From: Lachnospiraceae bacterium
GTDB taxonomy: Bacteria; Bacillota; Clostridia; Lachnospirales; Lachnospiraceae
Direction: 5' to 3'
NCBI GenBank assembly: GCA_017449745.1
Contig: JAFTFD010000379.1
Coordinates: 1 to 64,000, forward strand
Length of the DNA stretch: 64,000 nt
A program made the translations under genes and the position numbers. The notes under the pieces are model-generated. The model saw only the letters and a program-made list of their open reading frames with translations. It was not told the origin of the DNA and did not search any database. This document shows, in pieces, positions 52,248 to 62,049 of the stretch. Position 1 is the first letter of the stretch; each line of letters opens with the position of its first letter.

Positions 52248-54110
52248 TCAGACATTCTCGCCGAACTTTGTATCCTCATAGTCATCACTGTTTGTCAGCA
52301 GGACGACAACGGTCTCAGGATGTCCTGCAGCCTTGATCTTCTCACGGCTGAATTTCAGGATCGGCTGGCCCCTGCGGACGGTATCGCCTTCTGCCACCAT
52401 CGGCTCGAATCCGTCGCCGTTCATCTCGACCGTATCCACGCCGACGTGGATCAGCAGTTCCATATCTCCTGCTCCGGAAATTCCGATGGCATGTTTGGAC
52501 TCTGCTACGGAAGAGATCGTGCCGTCCATAGGAGCAAATACGGTCTCCGCCTCCGGCTCGACGCCGACGCCGACGCCCAGAGCACCGGATGCAAAAGTGG
52601 GATCCGGGATCTGCTCATAGGAGATCACTTTGCCCTCGACGGGCTGTGCGATCTTGCCCGCGGAGCAGCTGATAACGTCATTCTCCGGCATTTTAGCCTG
52701 TACTGCGGGAGCAGGGGCTGCTGCGGGAGCTGCTGCCTTTTTAGCTCCGGTGTCCTCCTCCTTCCAGAGAACATTGGTCAGGACAAAAGCGATGCCGCCG
52801 GAAATAGCCAGCAGGATCGTGTAGATGATGGGACGGTTGATCGTCAGGTATCCGGGGATACCGGTCACGCCGTAAGCAGAAGCGCCGATACCTGTGATCG
52901 CACCGAAGATAGAACCGACAGCGCCGCCGATCATACCTGCGATAAAAGGCTTGAAGAAGCGCATGTTCACACCGAAGATAGCCGGCTCCGTGATGCCCAG
53001 TGCTGCGGACATGGAGGAAGGAACAGCGATCGCCTTCGTCTTGTTGTTATGTGCCTTGAGACCTACGGCAAGGCAGGCGCCGAACTGCGCGAAGTTTGCC
53101 GCAGAAGCGATCGGCATCCAAGTGTTAAGTCCTGTCTCTGCCAGCATGCCGGCCTCAATGACGTTGTACATGTGGTGCAGGCCCATGACGACTGTCCAGG
53201 GATAGATCGCGCCCATTGCGCAGGCTCCGATCGGGTTCCTGACCAGGATCTTGGCGCCGGCGAGGACCCATGTCTCAAGCTGTGCAAAAACAGGTCCGAT
53301 GATCGTAAAAGTGATATAGGAAGTAAGCAGTACAGTGGTCAGCGGTGTCACAAACAGATCCAGCATCTCAGGAACATGCTTGTGCAGCCATTTCTCGATC
53401 TGGCACATCAGGAACACCGCGATCATAACAGGGATAACATGTCCCTGGTAGCCGGTCTGCTTGACCGGGAATATGAAGATATTCCATGTAGGGATCGCGC
53501 CCTCATAGCTGGCAACGTTCCATGCATTGATAAGGCCGGGATGGATCATCAGAAGGCCGATGACCGCACCGAGGAAAATGTTGCCGCCGAAAACACGGGC
53601 TGCGGAGATCGCAACGATTCCGGGAAGGAATACAAACGCCGCATTTGCGACCATATCCAGGAATCCGTACCAGTCACTGCTGGCAAATCCCGGAAGTGCC
53701 TTACCAAGAGCCTCGACCAGGCCCATCATAAGACCTGATGCCACGATCGCGGGAAGGATCGGAACGAAGACGTCGCCGATCGGCTTTAAGAGCTTCTTCC
53801 AGAGAGGCTGTCTCTCTGCTGCCGCCGCCTTGACGTCATCCTTGGTCGCCGCGGTCATTCCCGTAATATCCAGGAACTCATCATAAACCTTGTTTACTGT
53901 TCCGGTGCCGATGATCAGCTGCAGCTGACCGTTCGACTCGAACATTCCCTTTACGCCGTCAACATTATCAAGATACTCCTTGTCTACCTTGCTGTTGTCC
54001 TTGATGACCAGACGGAGTCTCGTTGCGCAGTGTGCTGCCTGCGCCACATTATCGCGGCCTCCGATGTGGTCAACGATCTCCTGGGCGCATTTACGATAAT
54101 CCAATGCCAT
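52248..54110 (-). CDS. Sucrose-type PTS transporter, EIIBCA
   Basis: A 620-residue permease that imports and phosphorylates a sugar, probably sucrose or a related glucoside. Domains: IIB with Cys28 (AAHCATRLRLVI), IIC membrane domain (about 105-455, about ten helices, GVNMRFFKPFIAGMIGG, HHMYNVIEAGML and SALGITEPAIFG being sucrose/beta-glucoside-family marks), and IIA with LLIHVGVDTVEMNG carrying the phosphorylated His. An Ala/Pro linker joins C and A. It is the first gene of the EIIBCA-ptsH-ptsI run, with an operator in its leader. Confidence 0.88.
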   Translation of the reverse strand: MALDYRKCAQEIVDHIGGRDNVAQAAHCATRLRLVIKDNSKVDKEYLDNVDGVKGMFESNGQLQLIIGTGTVNKVYDEFLDITGMTAATKDDVKAAAAERQPLWKKLLKPIGDVFVPILPAIVASGLMMGLVEALGKALPGFASSDWYGFLDMVANAAFVFLPGIVAISAARVFGGNIFLGAVIGLLMIHPGLINAWNVASYEGAIPTWNIFIFPVKQTGYQGHVIPVMIAVFLMCQIEKWLHKHVPEMLDLFVTPLTTVLLTSYITFTIIGPVFAQLETWVLAGAKILVRNPIGACAMGAIYPWTVVMGLHHMYNVIEAGMLAETGLNTWMPIASAANFAQFGACLAVGLKAHNNKTKAIAVPSSMSAALGITEPAIFGVNMRFFKPFIAGMIGGAVGSIFGAITGIGASAYGVTGIPGYLTINRPIIYTILLAISGGIAFVLTNVLWKEEDTGAKKAAAPAAAPAPAVQAKMPENDVISCSAGKIAQPVEGKVISYEQIPDPTFASGALGVGVGVEPEAETVFAPMDGTISSVAESKHAIGISGAGDMELLIHVGVDTVEMNGDGFEPMVAEGDTVRRGQPILKFSREKIKAAGHPETVVVLLTNSDDYEDTKFGENV

Positions 54111-54156
54111 TGCTTCATCCCTCCAAATTAATACAAAAACTGTTACGTTTCGTGAT

Positions 54157-54170
54157 TGAAAACGATTTCA
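54157..54170 (+). promoter_or_regulatory. cre/LacI-type operator before the EIIBCA gene
   Basis: TGAAAACGATTTCA (nearly a perfect palindrome with its flanks) fits TGWAANCGNTNWCA. It lies about 14 bases downstream of the TATAAT -10 box on the minus strand (54184-54189), so a bound repressor would block the start of transcription. Confidence 0.65.
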
Positions 54171-54301
54171 ACCCTGTTTCAATATTATAAACTTTTTCAA
54201 GCATTATGACTATTGACTAAATACCAAATCCTGACGCCGGATTTTTGTGCAAATCGCAATAAAGGTTTCCGTCTTTGTATGCAATACCACAAAATTCTGT
54301 A

Positions 54302-55120
54302 CTAGATCAGATCCAGCATGGCGAAAGCCCTGGCCATTCCGTCCTCCTCGACCGCCGGGCAGACCATCGTGCTGATCTCCTTGAGCTTCCGGGCTCCGTT
54401 CGCCATGCAGACGCTCGTGCCTACCGTCTGGATCATTTCCAGGTCATTCATGCTGTCGCCGAACCCGATCGTATCCTCTACCGGAACTCCCATTCTCCTG
54501 CAGATGGTCAGGACACCTTTCCCTTTGTCGAACTGCCGGTTGACCAGCTCCCCATTGATGCATCCGTGCGCGGGAACCTCCTGAAGGACAAACTGGAAGT
54601 CCTTTTCCAGCAATTCCCTGGCTTCTTCCAGCTGCTCCATCCCGCTGCACATGATCACGACCTTGTAGACAGGGCTGCCGTCGTACTCGCTCATCGGACG
54701 GATCCCCAGATTCTCTGACAGGGCCTTTCTCCAGCGCTCGATCTCGCTGTTGCCCTCCGGCTGGTCCTTTAAAAACGCATCCATGTTTTCGTCGCCCCAG
54801 GAACCGCCAAGTGCCTCGATCGTGCAGAATACGCCATGCCGGTGAAGGCTCTCCAGCGCGGTATCCCTCTGCTGCTGCGTCATGGGACAGTCGTACAGCA
54901 CTTCCTCCCCGAGCATGACATAGCCGCCGGAGCTGGCGATCACACCGTCAAAACCATATTTAAGCAGAGGGGAGAGCATATCCATATTTCTCCCTGTGCA
55001 CAGAAACACTTTGTTTCCCTTTCGCTGGGCGGCACGGATCGCTTCCAGGGCGCTCTCCGGGGGCGTGTTCTCCCCCGGCACTGTCAGTGTGCCGTCGATA
55101 TCCAGAAAAATCAGCTTCAT
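54302..55120 (-). CDS. Cof-type HAD-superfamily phosphatase
   Basis: A 272-residue HAD phosphatase (Cof/YidA group): motif I LIFLDIDGTLT (about 3-13), motif II with FLCTGRNMD, Lys in the cap region, and motif IV/C-terminal TIGFGDSMNDLEMIQTVG. It likely dephosphorylates a sugar phosphate or phosphosugar by-product. The start at 55120 has AAGGAGGGG upstream. It follows lacI-type gene and precedes the PTS promoter, making it part of the sugar module. Confidence 0.87.
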   Translation of the reverse strand: MKLIFLDIDGTLTVPGENTPPESALEAIRAAQRKGNKVFLCTGRNMDMLSPLLKYGFDGVIASSGGYVMLGEEVLYDCPMTQQQRDTALESLHRHGVFCTIEALGGSWGDENMDAFLKDQPEGNSEIERWRKALSENLGIRPMSEYDGSPVYKVVIMCSGMEQLEEARELLEKDFQFVLQEVPAHGCINGELVNRQFDKGKGVLTICRRMGVPVEDTIGFGDSMNDLEMIQTVGTSVCMANGARKLKEISTMVCPAVEEDGMARAFAMLDLI

Positions 55121-55210
55121 TTTTCCCCTCCTTACTAACATGTTATACTGCAGCATCATAACTGCTTTGAGCTGCCTGGGCATACGCGGCATCCCTGTAT
55201 GCGGATGCAC

Positions 55211-56197
55211 TTACATGGAGCCCCGTTCAATAATGGAATACTCCAGCATGGTCTTTCTGACAGGAGATTCCGGTATCTCATTCCCGATCCGCTGCAGCAG
55301 GATCTCCACTGCCGCGAGGCCGCACTCCCTGAAATAAAGGTGCGCCGTCGTCAGGGCAGGTCTGGCGACCTTGTCCGCCCAGCTGTCGCCCACTCCCGCG
55401 ATCCCGGCGTCCTCAGGGACTCTTTTTCCGCTGCGGAACAGGGCGTTCATCGCGCCGAGCGCGATCATATCCGTGGCGCAGATCACGCCGTCGATCCCCG
55501 GATATTTTCCGAGCAGCTCATCCATGGCTGCCTCGCCGCTGTCTGCGTCGAATCTGCTCACGGCGTAGTGCAGTTTTTCCGGACGGATCCCTGCCTCCGC
55601 TGCAGCCGCCTCGAATCCTAAGCGGCGGTTTTTTCCGACAGCGACGTCCCGTTCATCGACGCCTATAAAAGCCAGCTCCTGTCTTCCCGTGCCGATCATT
55701 CTGGCTGTGAGCTCACTGACCGCATGAAAATCATCATGGTAGACACAGGGAACTCCTGCGAAATTCTGTCCGGTGACGACCACCGGTTTGCTGCAGGAAT
55801 GGATCGTGTTTTCCAGGGCAGGCGTCAGGATCGTTCCCATCAGAATGACCCCCGCCACCTGGCTGCTCTGCATTGCCTCCAGATAGGAGATCTCCTTTTC
55901 CACATCCAGGTAGGTACATCCGAGGATCGGAACATAATTCTGGTTCTGAAGGCCCTCCGCTATCCCCTCCATCACCTGCGCGACTGAGTCAGAATACAGG
56001 CGCGGAACGATCACGCCGATCTGTCCGCCTTTTCCCGTGCGCATGCTCTGCGCTATCTGATTGGGCCGGTAGCCGGTCTGGTCGATCACTCTGCGGATCT
56101 TTTCCTGCTTCTCTTCGCTGAGGGGGCCTCCGTTCATATACCTGCTGACGGCTGCCGGGGAGACCCCGGCCAGCGCCGCCACTTCACGAATGGTCAT
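55211..56197 (-). CDS. LacI-family transcriptional regulator
   Basis: A 328-residue repressor. N-terminal HTH and hinge: TIREVAALAGVSPAAVSRYMNGGPLSEEKQEKIRRVI (about 2-40), then a periplasmic-binding-protein-like effector domain (GVIVPRLYSDSVAQVMEGIA). It sits 33 bases after the GH13 gene and before the HAD gene. It most likely controls the GH13-lacI-HAD and EIIBCA-ptsH-ptsI runs through the operator-like palindromes nearby, with a sugar or sugar phosphate as inducer. Confidence 0.92.
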   Translation of the reverse strand: MTIREVAALAGVSPAAVSRYMNGGPLSEEKQEKIRRVIDQTGYRPNQIAQSMRTGKGGQIGVIVPRLYSDSVAQVMEGIAEGLQNQNYVPILGCTYLDVEKEISYLEAMQSSQVAGVILMGTILTPALENTIHSCSKPVVVTGQNFAGVPCVYHDDFHAVSELTARMIGTGRQELAFIGVDERDVAVGKNRRLGFEAAAAEAGIRPEKLHYAVSRFDADSGEAAMDELLGKYPGIDGVICATDMIALGAMNALFRSGKRVPEDAGIAGVGDSWADKVARPALTTAHLYFRECGLAAVEILLQRIGNEIPESPVRKTMLEYSIIERGSM

Positions 56198-56230
56198 TAG
56201 TCCATGTCCTCCGTCTCTTAGTCGTCCTTC

Positions 56231-58117
56231 TTAGTCCCCGATCATTTTGACAGGGTTTTCCTCTCCGTTGAAGGATGTGATCAGCCATGCAAAGTCATGG
56301 GACGGTACCCCGACCGCCCTGGCGGGGCGCTCCTGCCCTGTCAGCATATCATAATAGGTCTCTGATTCATTGATCCATGCGGTCTGGTCAAATTCGCTGA
56401 AATTGAACAGAGCGATCATCTTCTGGCCGCGGTAATATCTGCCGATGCCGAGCACGTGGTCGTTCCAGGTCTCCACGATCCAGCAGTCCGCCTGGATATC
56501 AAAGGCATCGTAATGTCCTCTTATTTTTTCAAGGCGCCTGAGTGCGCTGAAGATCTTCCCCTGTCTTGATTCGGGATCCTTTCTGTTTTTGGCTTCCTTC
56601 CAGTCCATATTGCCCCTGTGAAGGTAGCGGCTGTCCTCGGCCTTAAGCGGATCCTTGTGATAAGTATAGTCGTTCAGCTGGCCGATCTCGTCTCCGCTGT
56701 AGAGTACCGGGATCCCGCTCTGTGTCAGCAGGAAAGCGTGCAGCATGATATCCAGCCGGATCGCCCCGGCAAGCTTGTCCGCATTCTGCTCATATTCGGC
56801 CGCTTCGATGCCGCAAAGGGAAGCTGTCGTTCCGCAAAGTCTTGCGTCTCCAAGCCTTGGATCATCATTGTACAGCTCTCCTCTGGCGTCACTGCCGTAC
56901 CACGCGCCCTTAAAATAATCGTTCAGGTATTTCTTGTGAGCCACCTCTTCGATCCCGAACTGTTTAAGGAAGTCATAGTCGAGTCCCCAGCCGATATCAT
57001 CGTGGCAGCGGAGGTAGTTCAGGAACGTATACTGTTTCGGAAGGGCGAAGATCGTCCCCAGCTGATGCTTGAGCAGGCGAACGTCCCTTGTCGCCACGGT
57101 GTGCCAGGTGGTCGCCATTGTGGTCACATTGTAGAGCATATGGCATTCCGGTTTTTCCAGTGTGCCGAAATAAGGAACGACCTTGGAGGGCTCCATGACG
57201 ACCTCTCCGAGCAGCAGCGTTCCGGGGCAGACGATCTCCGCCGCCATGCGCATGATCCTGACAAGTGTATGCACCTGCGGCAGGTTTCTGCAGCTGGTCC
57301 CCAGGGTCTTCCAGATATACGGAACCGCATCCAGACGGATGATATCCACACCGTTGTTGCAGAGGTTCAACATATTTGCCGTCATATCGTTAAAGACAGT
57401 AGGATTGCGGTAGTTCAGGTCCCACTGATAGGGATAGAAGGTCGTCATTACGACCTTTCCGGCCTGCTCATTCCAGGTAAAATTCCCCGGAGCCGTCGTC
57501 GGGAATACCTGCGGGACAGTCTCCTCAAACTGATTCGGGATATCCCAGCTGTCAAAGAAGAAATACCTGTTCTGGTATTCAATGTCTCCTTCCTTTGCCC
57601 GGACCGCCCACTCATGATCCTCACTGGTATGGTTCATGACAAAGTCGAGGCACACGCTCATGCCCTTATCGTGGCAGTCGCATGCCAGCGCGTACAGGTC
57701 CTTCATTGTTCCGAGCTTCGGATCCACCTTCCTGAAGTCCGCGACTGCGTACCCTCCGTCGCTCCGTCCTTCCGGACTCTCCAGCAGAGGCATCAGATGA
57801 ATATAATTCACGCCGCATTCCTTGATGTAATCCAGATGCTTCCTGACGCCCTTTAAATTGCCCGCGAAGCAGTTTGTATACATCAGCATTCCCAGCATTT
57901 CATTGCCTGTATACCAGTCGCTGACCACTTCTCTTGCCGCATCCCATTCCCTGAGCTGCGCGGGGCGGGCCTGATAATACTCATACAGCATGTCGCAGAA
58001 ATAAGAAAACGCCTGCTGGTCATTATTGTACAGTTCACTGTACAGCCACTTCATTTCATCCATGTGAACGGACATTCTCTTTGAAAATATTTCATCCCAC
58101 TGCCTATCTTCCGGCAT
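56231..58117 (-). CDS. Amylosucrase-like glycoside hydrolase (GH13_4)
   Basis: A 628-residue enzyme. The order matches N. polysaccharea amylosucrase: helical N-terminal domain, then the GH13 barrel with nucleophile Asp263 (IRLDAVPYIWKTLGT), acid/base Glu305 (LLGEVVMEP) and Asp373 (YLRCHDDIGW), and the GYAVADFRKVDP and CLDFVMNHTSEDHEW blocks. It splits sucrose, either transferring glucose to a glucan or hydrolysing it. No signal peptide is seen with the ATG at 58117 (AAGGAGG upstream), so it acts inside the cell. The first gene of GH13-lacI-HAD. Confidence 0.87.
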   Translation of the reverse strand: MPEDRQWDEIFSKRMSVHMDEMKWLYSELYNNDQQAFSYFCDMLYEYYQARPAQLREWDAAREVVSDWYTGNEMLGMLMYTNCFAGNLKGVRKHLDYIKECGVNYIHLMPLLESPEGRSDGGYAVADFRKVDPKLGTMKDLYALACDCHDKGMSVCLDFVMNHTSEDHEWAVRAKEGDIEYQNRYFFFDSWDIPNQFEETVPQVFPTTAPGNFTWNEQAGKVVMTTFYPYQWDLNYRNPTVFNDMTANMLNLCNNGVDIIRLDAVPYIWKTLGTSCRNLPQVHTLVRIMRMAAEIVCPGTLLLGEVVMEPSKVVPYFGTLEKPECHMLYNVTTMATTWHTVATRDVRLLKHQLGTIFALPKQYTFLNYLRCHDDIGWGLDYDFLKQFGIEEVAHKKYLNDYFKGAWYGSDARGELYNDDPRLGDARLCGTTASLCGIEAAEYEQNADKLAGAIRLDIMLHAFLLTQSGIPVLYSGDEIGQLNDYTYHKDPLKAEDSRYLHRGNMDWKEAKNRKDPESRQGKIFSALRRLEKIRGHYDAFDIQADCWIVETWNDHVLGIGRYYRGQKMIALFNFSEFDQTAWINESETYYDMLTGQERPARAVGVPSHDFAWLITSFNGEENPVKMIGD

Positions 58118-58203
58118 ACTTCCCTCCTTAGAAAAAAAACAAAACTGCATCTGCAACCGTTCGTGAACGAAGTACGCAAACAATTACAGAGTTGTAACAA
58201 AAG

Positions 58204-58217
58204 TGGAATCGTTTTCA
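58204..58217 (-). promoter_or_regulatory. cre/LacI-type operator before the GH13 gene
   Basis: Read on the minus strand, TGAAAACGATTCCA matches the other two operators in 12 of 14 or more positions. It lies 87 bases before the GH13 ATG, near a weak promoter (TGTAAT -10 at about 58175-58185). Confidence 0.55.
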
Positions 58218-58230
58218 CATTTGAGTATAA

Positions 58231-58257
58231 AAAAACCGGCCTGCCTTCGCAAGCCGG
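58231..58257 (-). terminator. Terminator of fba
   Basis: ACCGGCTTGC-GAAG-GCAGGCCGGT is followed by TTTTTT on the minus strand. It lies just upstream of the GH13 operator, separating fba from the sugar module. Confidence 0.85.
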
Positions 58258-58310
58258 TATATATACTGAATTTTTCGGTGATCTTTTGGGCAAAATCACA
58301 CAAATCCGTC

Positions 58311-59249
58311 TCAGATCTTGTTATCAGAGCCGAGAACCTCAACGATCTTGTGAGCAACGATCGCTTTGACATTTGCGCGGCCGTCTGACAGATACTGACG
58401 GGGATCGAAGTGATCCGGATGCTCTACGAAGTGCTGGCGGACACCTGCTGTCAGGCCAAGACGAAGGTCGGAGTCGATGTTGATCTTGCAGACCGCACCC
58501 TTTGCAGCCTCACGAAGCTGATCCTCCGGAATGCCGATCGCATCCTTCAGAGCGCCGCCGTTGGCATTGATGATCCTGACATACTCCTGCGGAACGGAAG
58601 AAGAACCGTGCAGAACGATCGGGAATCCGGGCAGTCTTCTGGAGACCTCAGCAAGGATATCCAGGCGAAGCTTGGGATTCTGGCCGGGTTTGAACTTGTA
58701 AGCGCCGTGGCTGGTTCCGATAGCAATAGCCAGGGAATCAACACCTGTTCTCTTAACAAACTCCTCGACCTGGTCGGGATCTGTGTACATAGCCTTGTCC
58801 ATCTCGACATTGACCTCGTCCTCGACGCCGCCGAGTGTACCGAGCTCAGCCTCAACAACTACGCCATGCTCATGAGCATATTCAGCGACCTTTCTGGACT
58901 CCTCAATGTTCTCCTCGAAGGTGTGGCTGGAATAGTCGATCATAACGGAAGTAAATCCGGTATCTACGCAGTCTTTGCAGGTAGCGAAATCTGCGCCATG
59001 GTCCAGGTGCATAACGATCGGGATCTCGGGATGAAGATCAACAGCTGCCTCAACGAGCTTCATCAGATAGATGGAGTTCGCATATTTTCTTGCGCCGGCG
59101 GAAGCCTGCAGGATAACAGGGGATTTCAGCTCAGCAGCAGCCTCTGTGATCGCCTGAACGATCTCCATGTTGTTGACGTTGAAAGCACCGATAGCATAAC
59201 CGCCATCATAAGCCTTCTTAAACATTTCAGTAGATGTTACTAAGGGCAT
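58311..59249 (-). CDS. fba: Class II fructose-bisphosphate aldolase
   Basis: Cleaves fructose 1,6-bisphosphate in glycolysis. 312 residues, metal-dependent class II: zinc ligands in HLDHGADFATC, with the catalytic Asp, VEAELGTLGGVEDEVN, AIAIGTSHGAYK and LHGSSSVPQEYV, plus KINIDSDLRL. The start at 59249 has AAAGGTGG upstream; longer reading frames exist but are unlike the family. A terminator on each side marks it as monocistronic. Confidence 0.95.
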   Translation of the reverse strand: MPLVTSTEMFKKAYDGGYAIGAFNVNNMEIVQAITEAAAELKSPVILQASAGARKYANSIYLMKLVEAAVDLHPEIPIVMHLDHGADFATCKDCVDTGFTSVMIDYSSHTFEENIEESRKVAEYAHEHGVVVEAELGTLGGVEDEVNVEMDKAMYTDPDQVEEFVKRTGVDSLAIAIGTSHGAYKFKPGQNPKLRLDILAEVSRRLPGFPIVLHGSSSVPQEYVRIINANGGALKDAIGIPEDQLREAAKGAVCKINIDSDLRLGLTAGVRQHFVEHPDHFDPRQYLSDGRANVKAIVAHKIVEVLGSDNKI

Positions 59250-59340
59250 AATAGTTACCACCTTTCCATATATTAATCGCTTATAAAAAAAGCAACACTT
59301 TCGATTCGAATGATATCACAGCCGCCCTTTTTCTGCAACG

Positions 59341-59374
59341 AAAAAGACACTGTGCTTGGGGGAACAGTGTCTTT
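59341..59374 (-). terminator. Terminator of the ftsH run
   Basis: AAAGACACTGT and ACAGTGTCTTT form an 11-base stem with a ten-base loop, followed by TTTTTC on the minus strand. It lies 165 bases after the ftsH stop; the intervening bases hold a TATAAT-like sequence near 59431 but no clear promoter. Confidence 0.88.
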
Positions 59375-59537
59375 CGAGAAGGTATTCTTCTATAGGGGTA
59401 TAGCAAATTTAAATGTATTGGGGTTACTAAAATTATAATAGCAGTGCCCGGATTTTGCGTAAAGAATGAGCTTTCACAAACTTTACAAAATCATCTCCCA
59501 TCTTTTGGTGAAAATGCACATGCAAAATGCCGATATC

Positions 59538-61394
59538 TCAGCAGGCCGGCTCAACCGAAGACCCCTCTGTCACAAACAAAGACTCAAACTCTTCTCTTCC
59601 GATCTTTTCCTTCTGCATAAGGAGCTGTGCGCCCTTTTCCAGTACATCGCGGTGCTCCAGAATGACTTTTTTGGCATCCTCGTAGCACTTCTCGATGATC
59701 GCGCGGACTTCCTTGTCGATCTCGCCTGCCATGTACTCGCTGTTTTTGGAGGCGTGGCCCAGATCGTAGCCGAGGAAGACATCTTCTTCCTGCTGCTCAT
59801 AGTTGATCGTGCCGATCTTGGTCGAAAAGCCGTATCTGGTGACCATCTGTCTCGCCTGCGCTGTTGCCTTCTTGATGTCGGAAGATGCTCCTGTCGTGAT
59901 ATCGTCCAGGATGATCTCCTCGGCGATTCGCCCGCCCAGGCTGACCATGATCTCCTGCAGCATCCTGCCGCGGGTGACGAACATCTCGTCCCTGTCAGGC
60001 AGCGGCATCGTATAGCCGGCTGCCCCCTGCCCTGTAGGGATCACGGACACAGTATAGACCGGTCCCACATCCGGAAGGACATGGAAGAGGATCGCATGCC
60101 CGATCTCGTGATAAGCCGTGATCCTTTTTTCCTTTTCCGAAATAATATGGCTTTTTTTCTCCGTTCCGATCCCGACCTTGATAAAGGCCTCCTGGATATC
60201 GGACTGACGGATGTATTTTCTGGAGTCCCTGGCCGCCCGGATCGCCGCCTCGTTCATGAGGTTTTCCAGGTCAGCGCCTGTGAATCCCGCCGTTGTCTGC
60301 GCGATCTGCCCCAGATCGACGTCGTCTCCAAGCGGTTTGTTGCGGACGTGGACGCGCAGGATCTCTTCCCTGCCCTTGACATCCGGCCTGCCGACCGTGA
60401 TCTTTCTGTCAAAACGCCCGGGGCGCAGGATCGCGGGATCCAGTATATCCGCCCTGTTCGTAGCCGCCATCACGATAATGCCTTCATTGACGCCGAAGCC
60501 GTCCATTTCGACCAGCAGCTGATTGAGCGTCTGCTCCCTCTCATCATGTCCGCCGCCGAGGCCTGTGCCTCTTCTGCGGGCTACCGCATCGATCTCATCG
60601 ATAAAGACGATGCAGGGAGCGTCTTTTTTGGCTTCTTCAAACATATCGCGGACACGGGAAGCGCCCACGCCGACAAACATCTCCACGAAATCTGAACCGG
60701 AAATGGAATAGAACGGGACATCGGCCTCGCCTGCGACTGCCTTTGCGAGCAGGGTCTTACCGGTACCGGGAGCGCCTTCGAGCAGCACGCCCTTGGGGAT
60801 CCTCGCGCCGACATCCGTATACGTCGCAGGATTCCGAAGGAAATCGATGATCTCCTCCAGCTCCTCTTTTTCCTCATCCAGTCCCGCGACATCTTTGAGG
60901 GTGACACGGTCCTTTTCACCGGCCTTTCTGGCGCGGCTCCTGCCGAAATTCATCATTTTGGCATTGGCGCCTCCGCCCGAATTCTGGACGTTCATCATGT
61001 AGAAGAAGAAAAAGCAGATACCCGCCACCAGCAGCACCGGAAGGATGCTCGTCAGGAACCAGCTCTCGCGCAGGACATCCTGCACTACCGGATCCACGCC
61101 CGCCTCCCGCGCCATCTGTTCAACGACCGTAATATCGGTCGCGTATAATGTGGCGGCATTGCCGTCTTTGTCTGTCACGCGCGCGGCACCGGTGGGCGTC
61201 TCTTTATTCGGCACGATCACGACGTCCGTGACCAGCCCTTTTTCAAGCGCCTCCGCAAAGGTATTCATCGTATAGGGTTCCTGCACCAGCGCTGCCTGTC
61301 CGCGGGAAAACTGCATGATGAGCATAAAGATCATCAGAGCGATCAGACCGGCAAACAGCCTTATGTTTCCCCCTCTGGGTCCTTCATTATTCAA
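59538..61394 (-). CDS. ftsH: ATP-dependent membrane zinc metalloprotease FtsH
   Basis: Degrades misassembled membrane and regulatory proteins. 618 residues: two membrane helices (about 10-27 and 112-132) around an extracytoplasmic loop, AAA+ domain with [33 protein letters not shown] and the [21 protein letters not shown], then the protease zinc site HEIGHA with the downstream Asp. [17 protein letters not shown] marks the N-terminus. Follows hpt by 96 bases, the usual Firmicutes order. Confidence 0.97.
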   Translation of the reverse strand: MNNEGPRGGNIRLFAGLIALMIFMLIMQFSRGQAALVQEPYTMNTFAEALEKGLVTDVVIVPNKETPTGAARVTDKDGNAATLYATDITVVEQMAREAGVDPVVQDVLRESWFLTSILPVLLVAGICFFFFYMMNVQNSGGGANAKMMNFGRSRARKAGEKDRVTLKDVAGLDEEKEELEEIIDFLRNPATYTDVGARIPKGVLLEGAPGTGKTLLAKAVAGEADVPFYSISGSDFVEMFVGVGASRVRDMFEEAKKDAPCIVFIDEIDAVARRRGTGLGGGHDEREQTLNQLLVEMDGFGVNEGIIVMAATNRADILDPAILRPGRFDRKITVGRPDVKGREEILRVHVRNKPLGDDVDLGQIAQTTAGFTGADLENLMNEAAIRAARDSRKYIRQSDIQEAFIKVGIGTEKKSHIISEKEKRITAYHEIGHAILFHVLPDVGPVYTVSVIPTGQGAAGYTMPLPDRDEMFVTRGRMLQEIMVSLGGRIAEEIILDDITTGASSDIKKATAQARQMVTRYGFSTKIGTINYEQQEEDVFLGYDLGHASKNSEYMAGEIDKEVRAIIEKCYEDAKKVILEHRDVLEKGAQLLMQKEKIGREEFESLFVTEGSSVEPAC

Positions 61395-61490
61395 ATCTCG
61401 CGTCTCCTGTTTGTCTTGATGGCAGGTACCTTACCCTGCCATATCGCACTTTGCATGGGACAGGCTCTCCGCCCGCCTCCGTTTTCCCTG

Positions 61491-62024
61491 TCAGTTCTCC
61501 GGATCCATCTGCACGACCCCGATGTAGGGGAGGTTGCGGTATTTCTGGTCAAAATCCATTCCGTAGCCAACGACAAACTGGTCAGGGATCTCAAAGCCGC
61601 TGTAATCTGCCTTGAGCTCGACGACTCTTCTCTCGGGCTTATCCAGCAGTGTACAGTAGCGGATGGTATGGGCTCCCTTGTTTTTGAGGAACTCGCCAAG
61701 GAATGCCAGCGTTCTCCCGGAGTCTACGATATCCTCGACAATGATCACGTCCAGCCCCTCGATCGATTCGTCAAGGTCCTTCTTGATCATGACCCTGCCG
61801 CTGGACTCCGTAGCTCCGCCGTAGCTGGATACCTGCATAAAGTCAATGGAGACGGGGACGGTGATCCTCTTTGCCAGCTCGCACATGAAAAAACTGGCCC
61901 CCTTCAGGATCCCTACCAGACGGACTTCCCTGCCCGCGTAATCCCTGGAGATCTCCGCACCGATCTCACTGATCCTGCGATCAACATCTGTCTCACTGAT
62001 CATCTGTTTAATCGTAACTGCCAT
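61491..62024 (-). CDS. hpt: Hypoxanthine phosphoribosyltransferase
   Basis: Purine salvage: converts hypoxanthine or guanine to IMP or GMP. 177 residues. PRPP loop DVIIVEDIVDSGRTLAFL, Mg/PRPP strand LVGILKGASFFMCELA, and the flexible-loop region SSYGGATESSGRV. Between tilS (25 bases upstream) and ftsH. Length and context are standard. Confidence 0.97.
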   Translation of the reverse strand: MAVTIKQMISETDVDRRISEIGAEISRDYAGREVRLVGILKGASFFMCELAKRITVPVSIDFMQVSSYGGATESSGRVMIKKDLDESIEGLDVIIVEDIVDSGRTLAFLGEFLKNKGAHTIRYCTLLDKPERRVVELKADYSGFEIPDQFVVGYGMDFDQKYRNLPYIGVVQMDPEN

Positions 62025-62049
62025 GTTCCTTATTTCCTCCTCCGTTGAA

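Noticed and set aside
52227..53738. A 503-codon plus-strand frame opposite the EIIBCA gene
   Set aside because: His/Asp/Arg-rich antisense of conserved PTS domains, no ribosome site.
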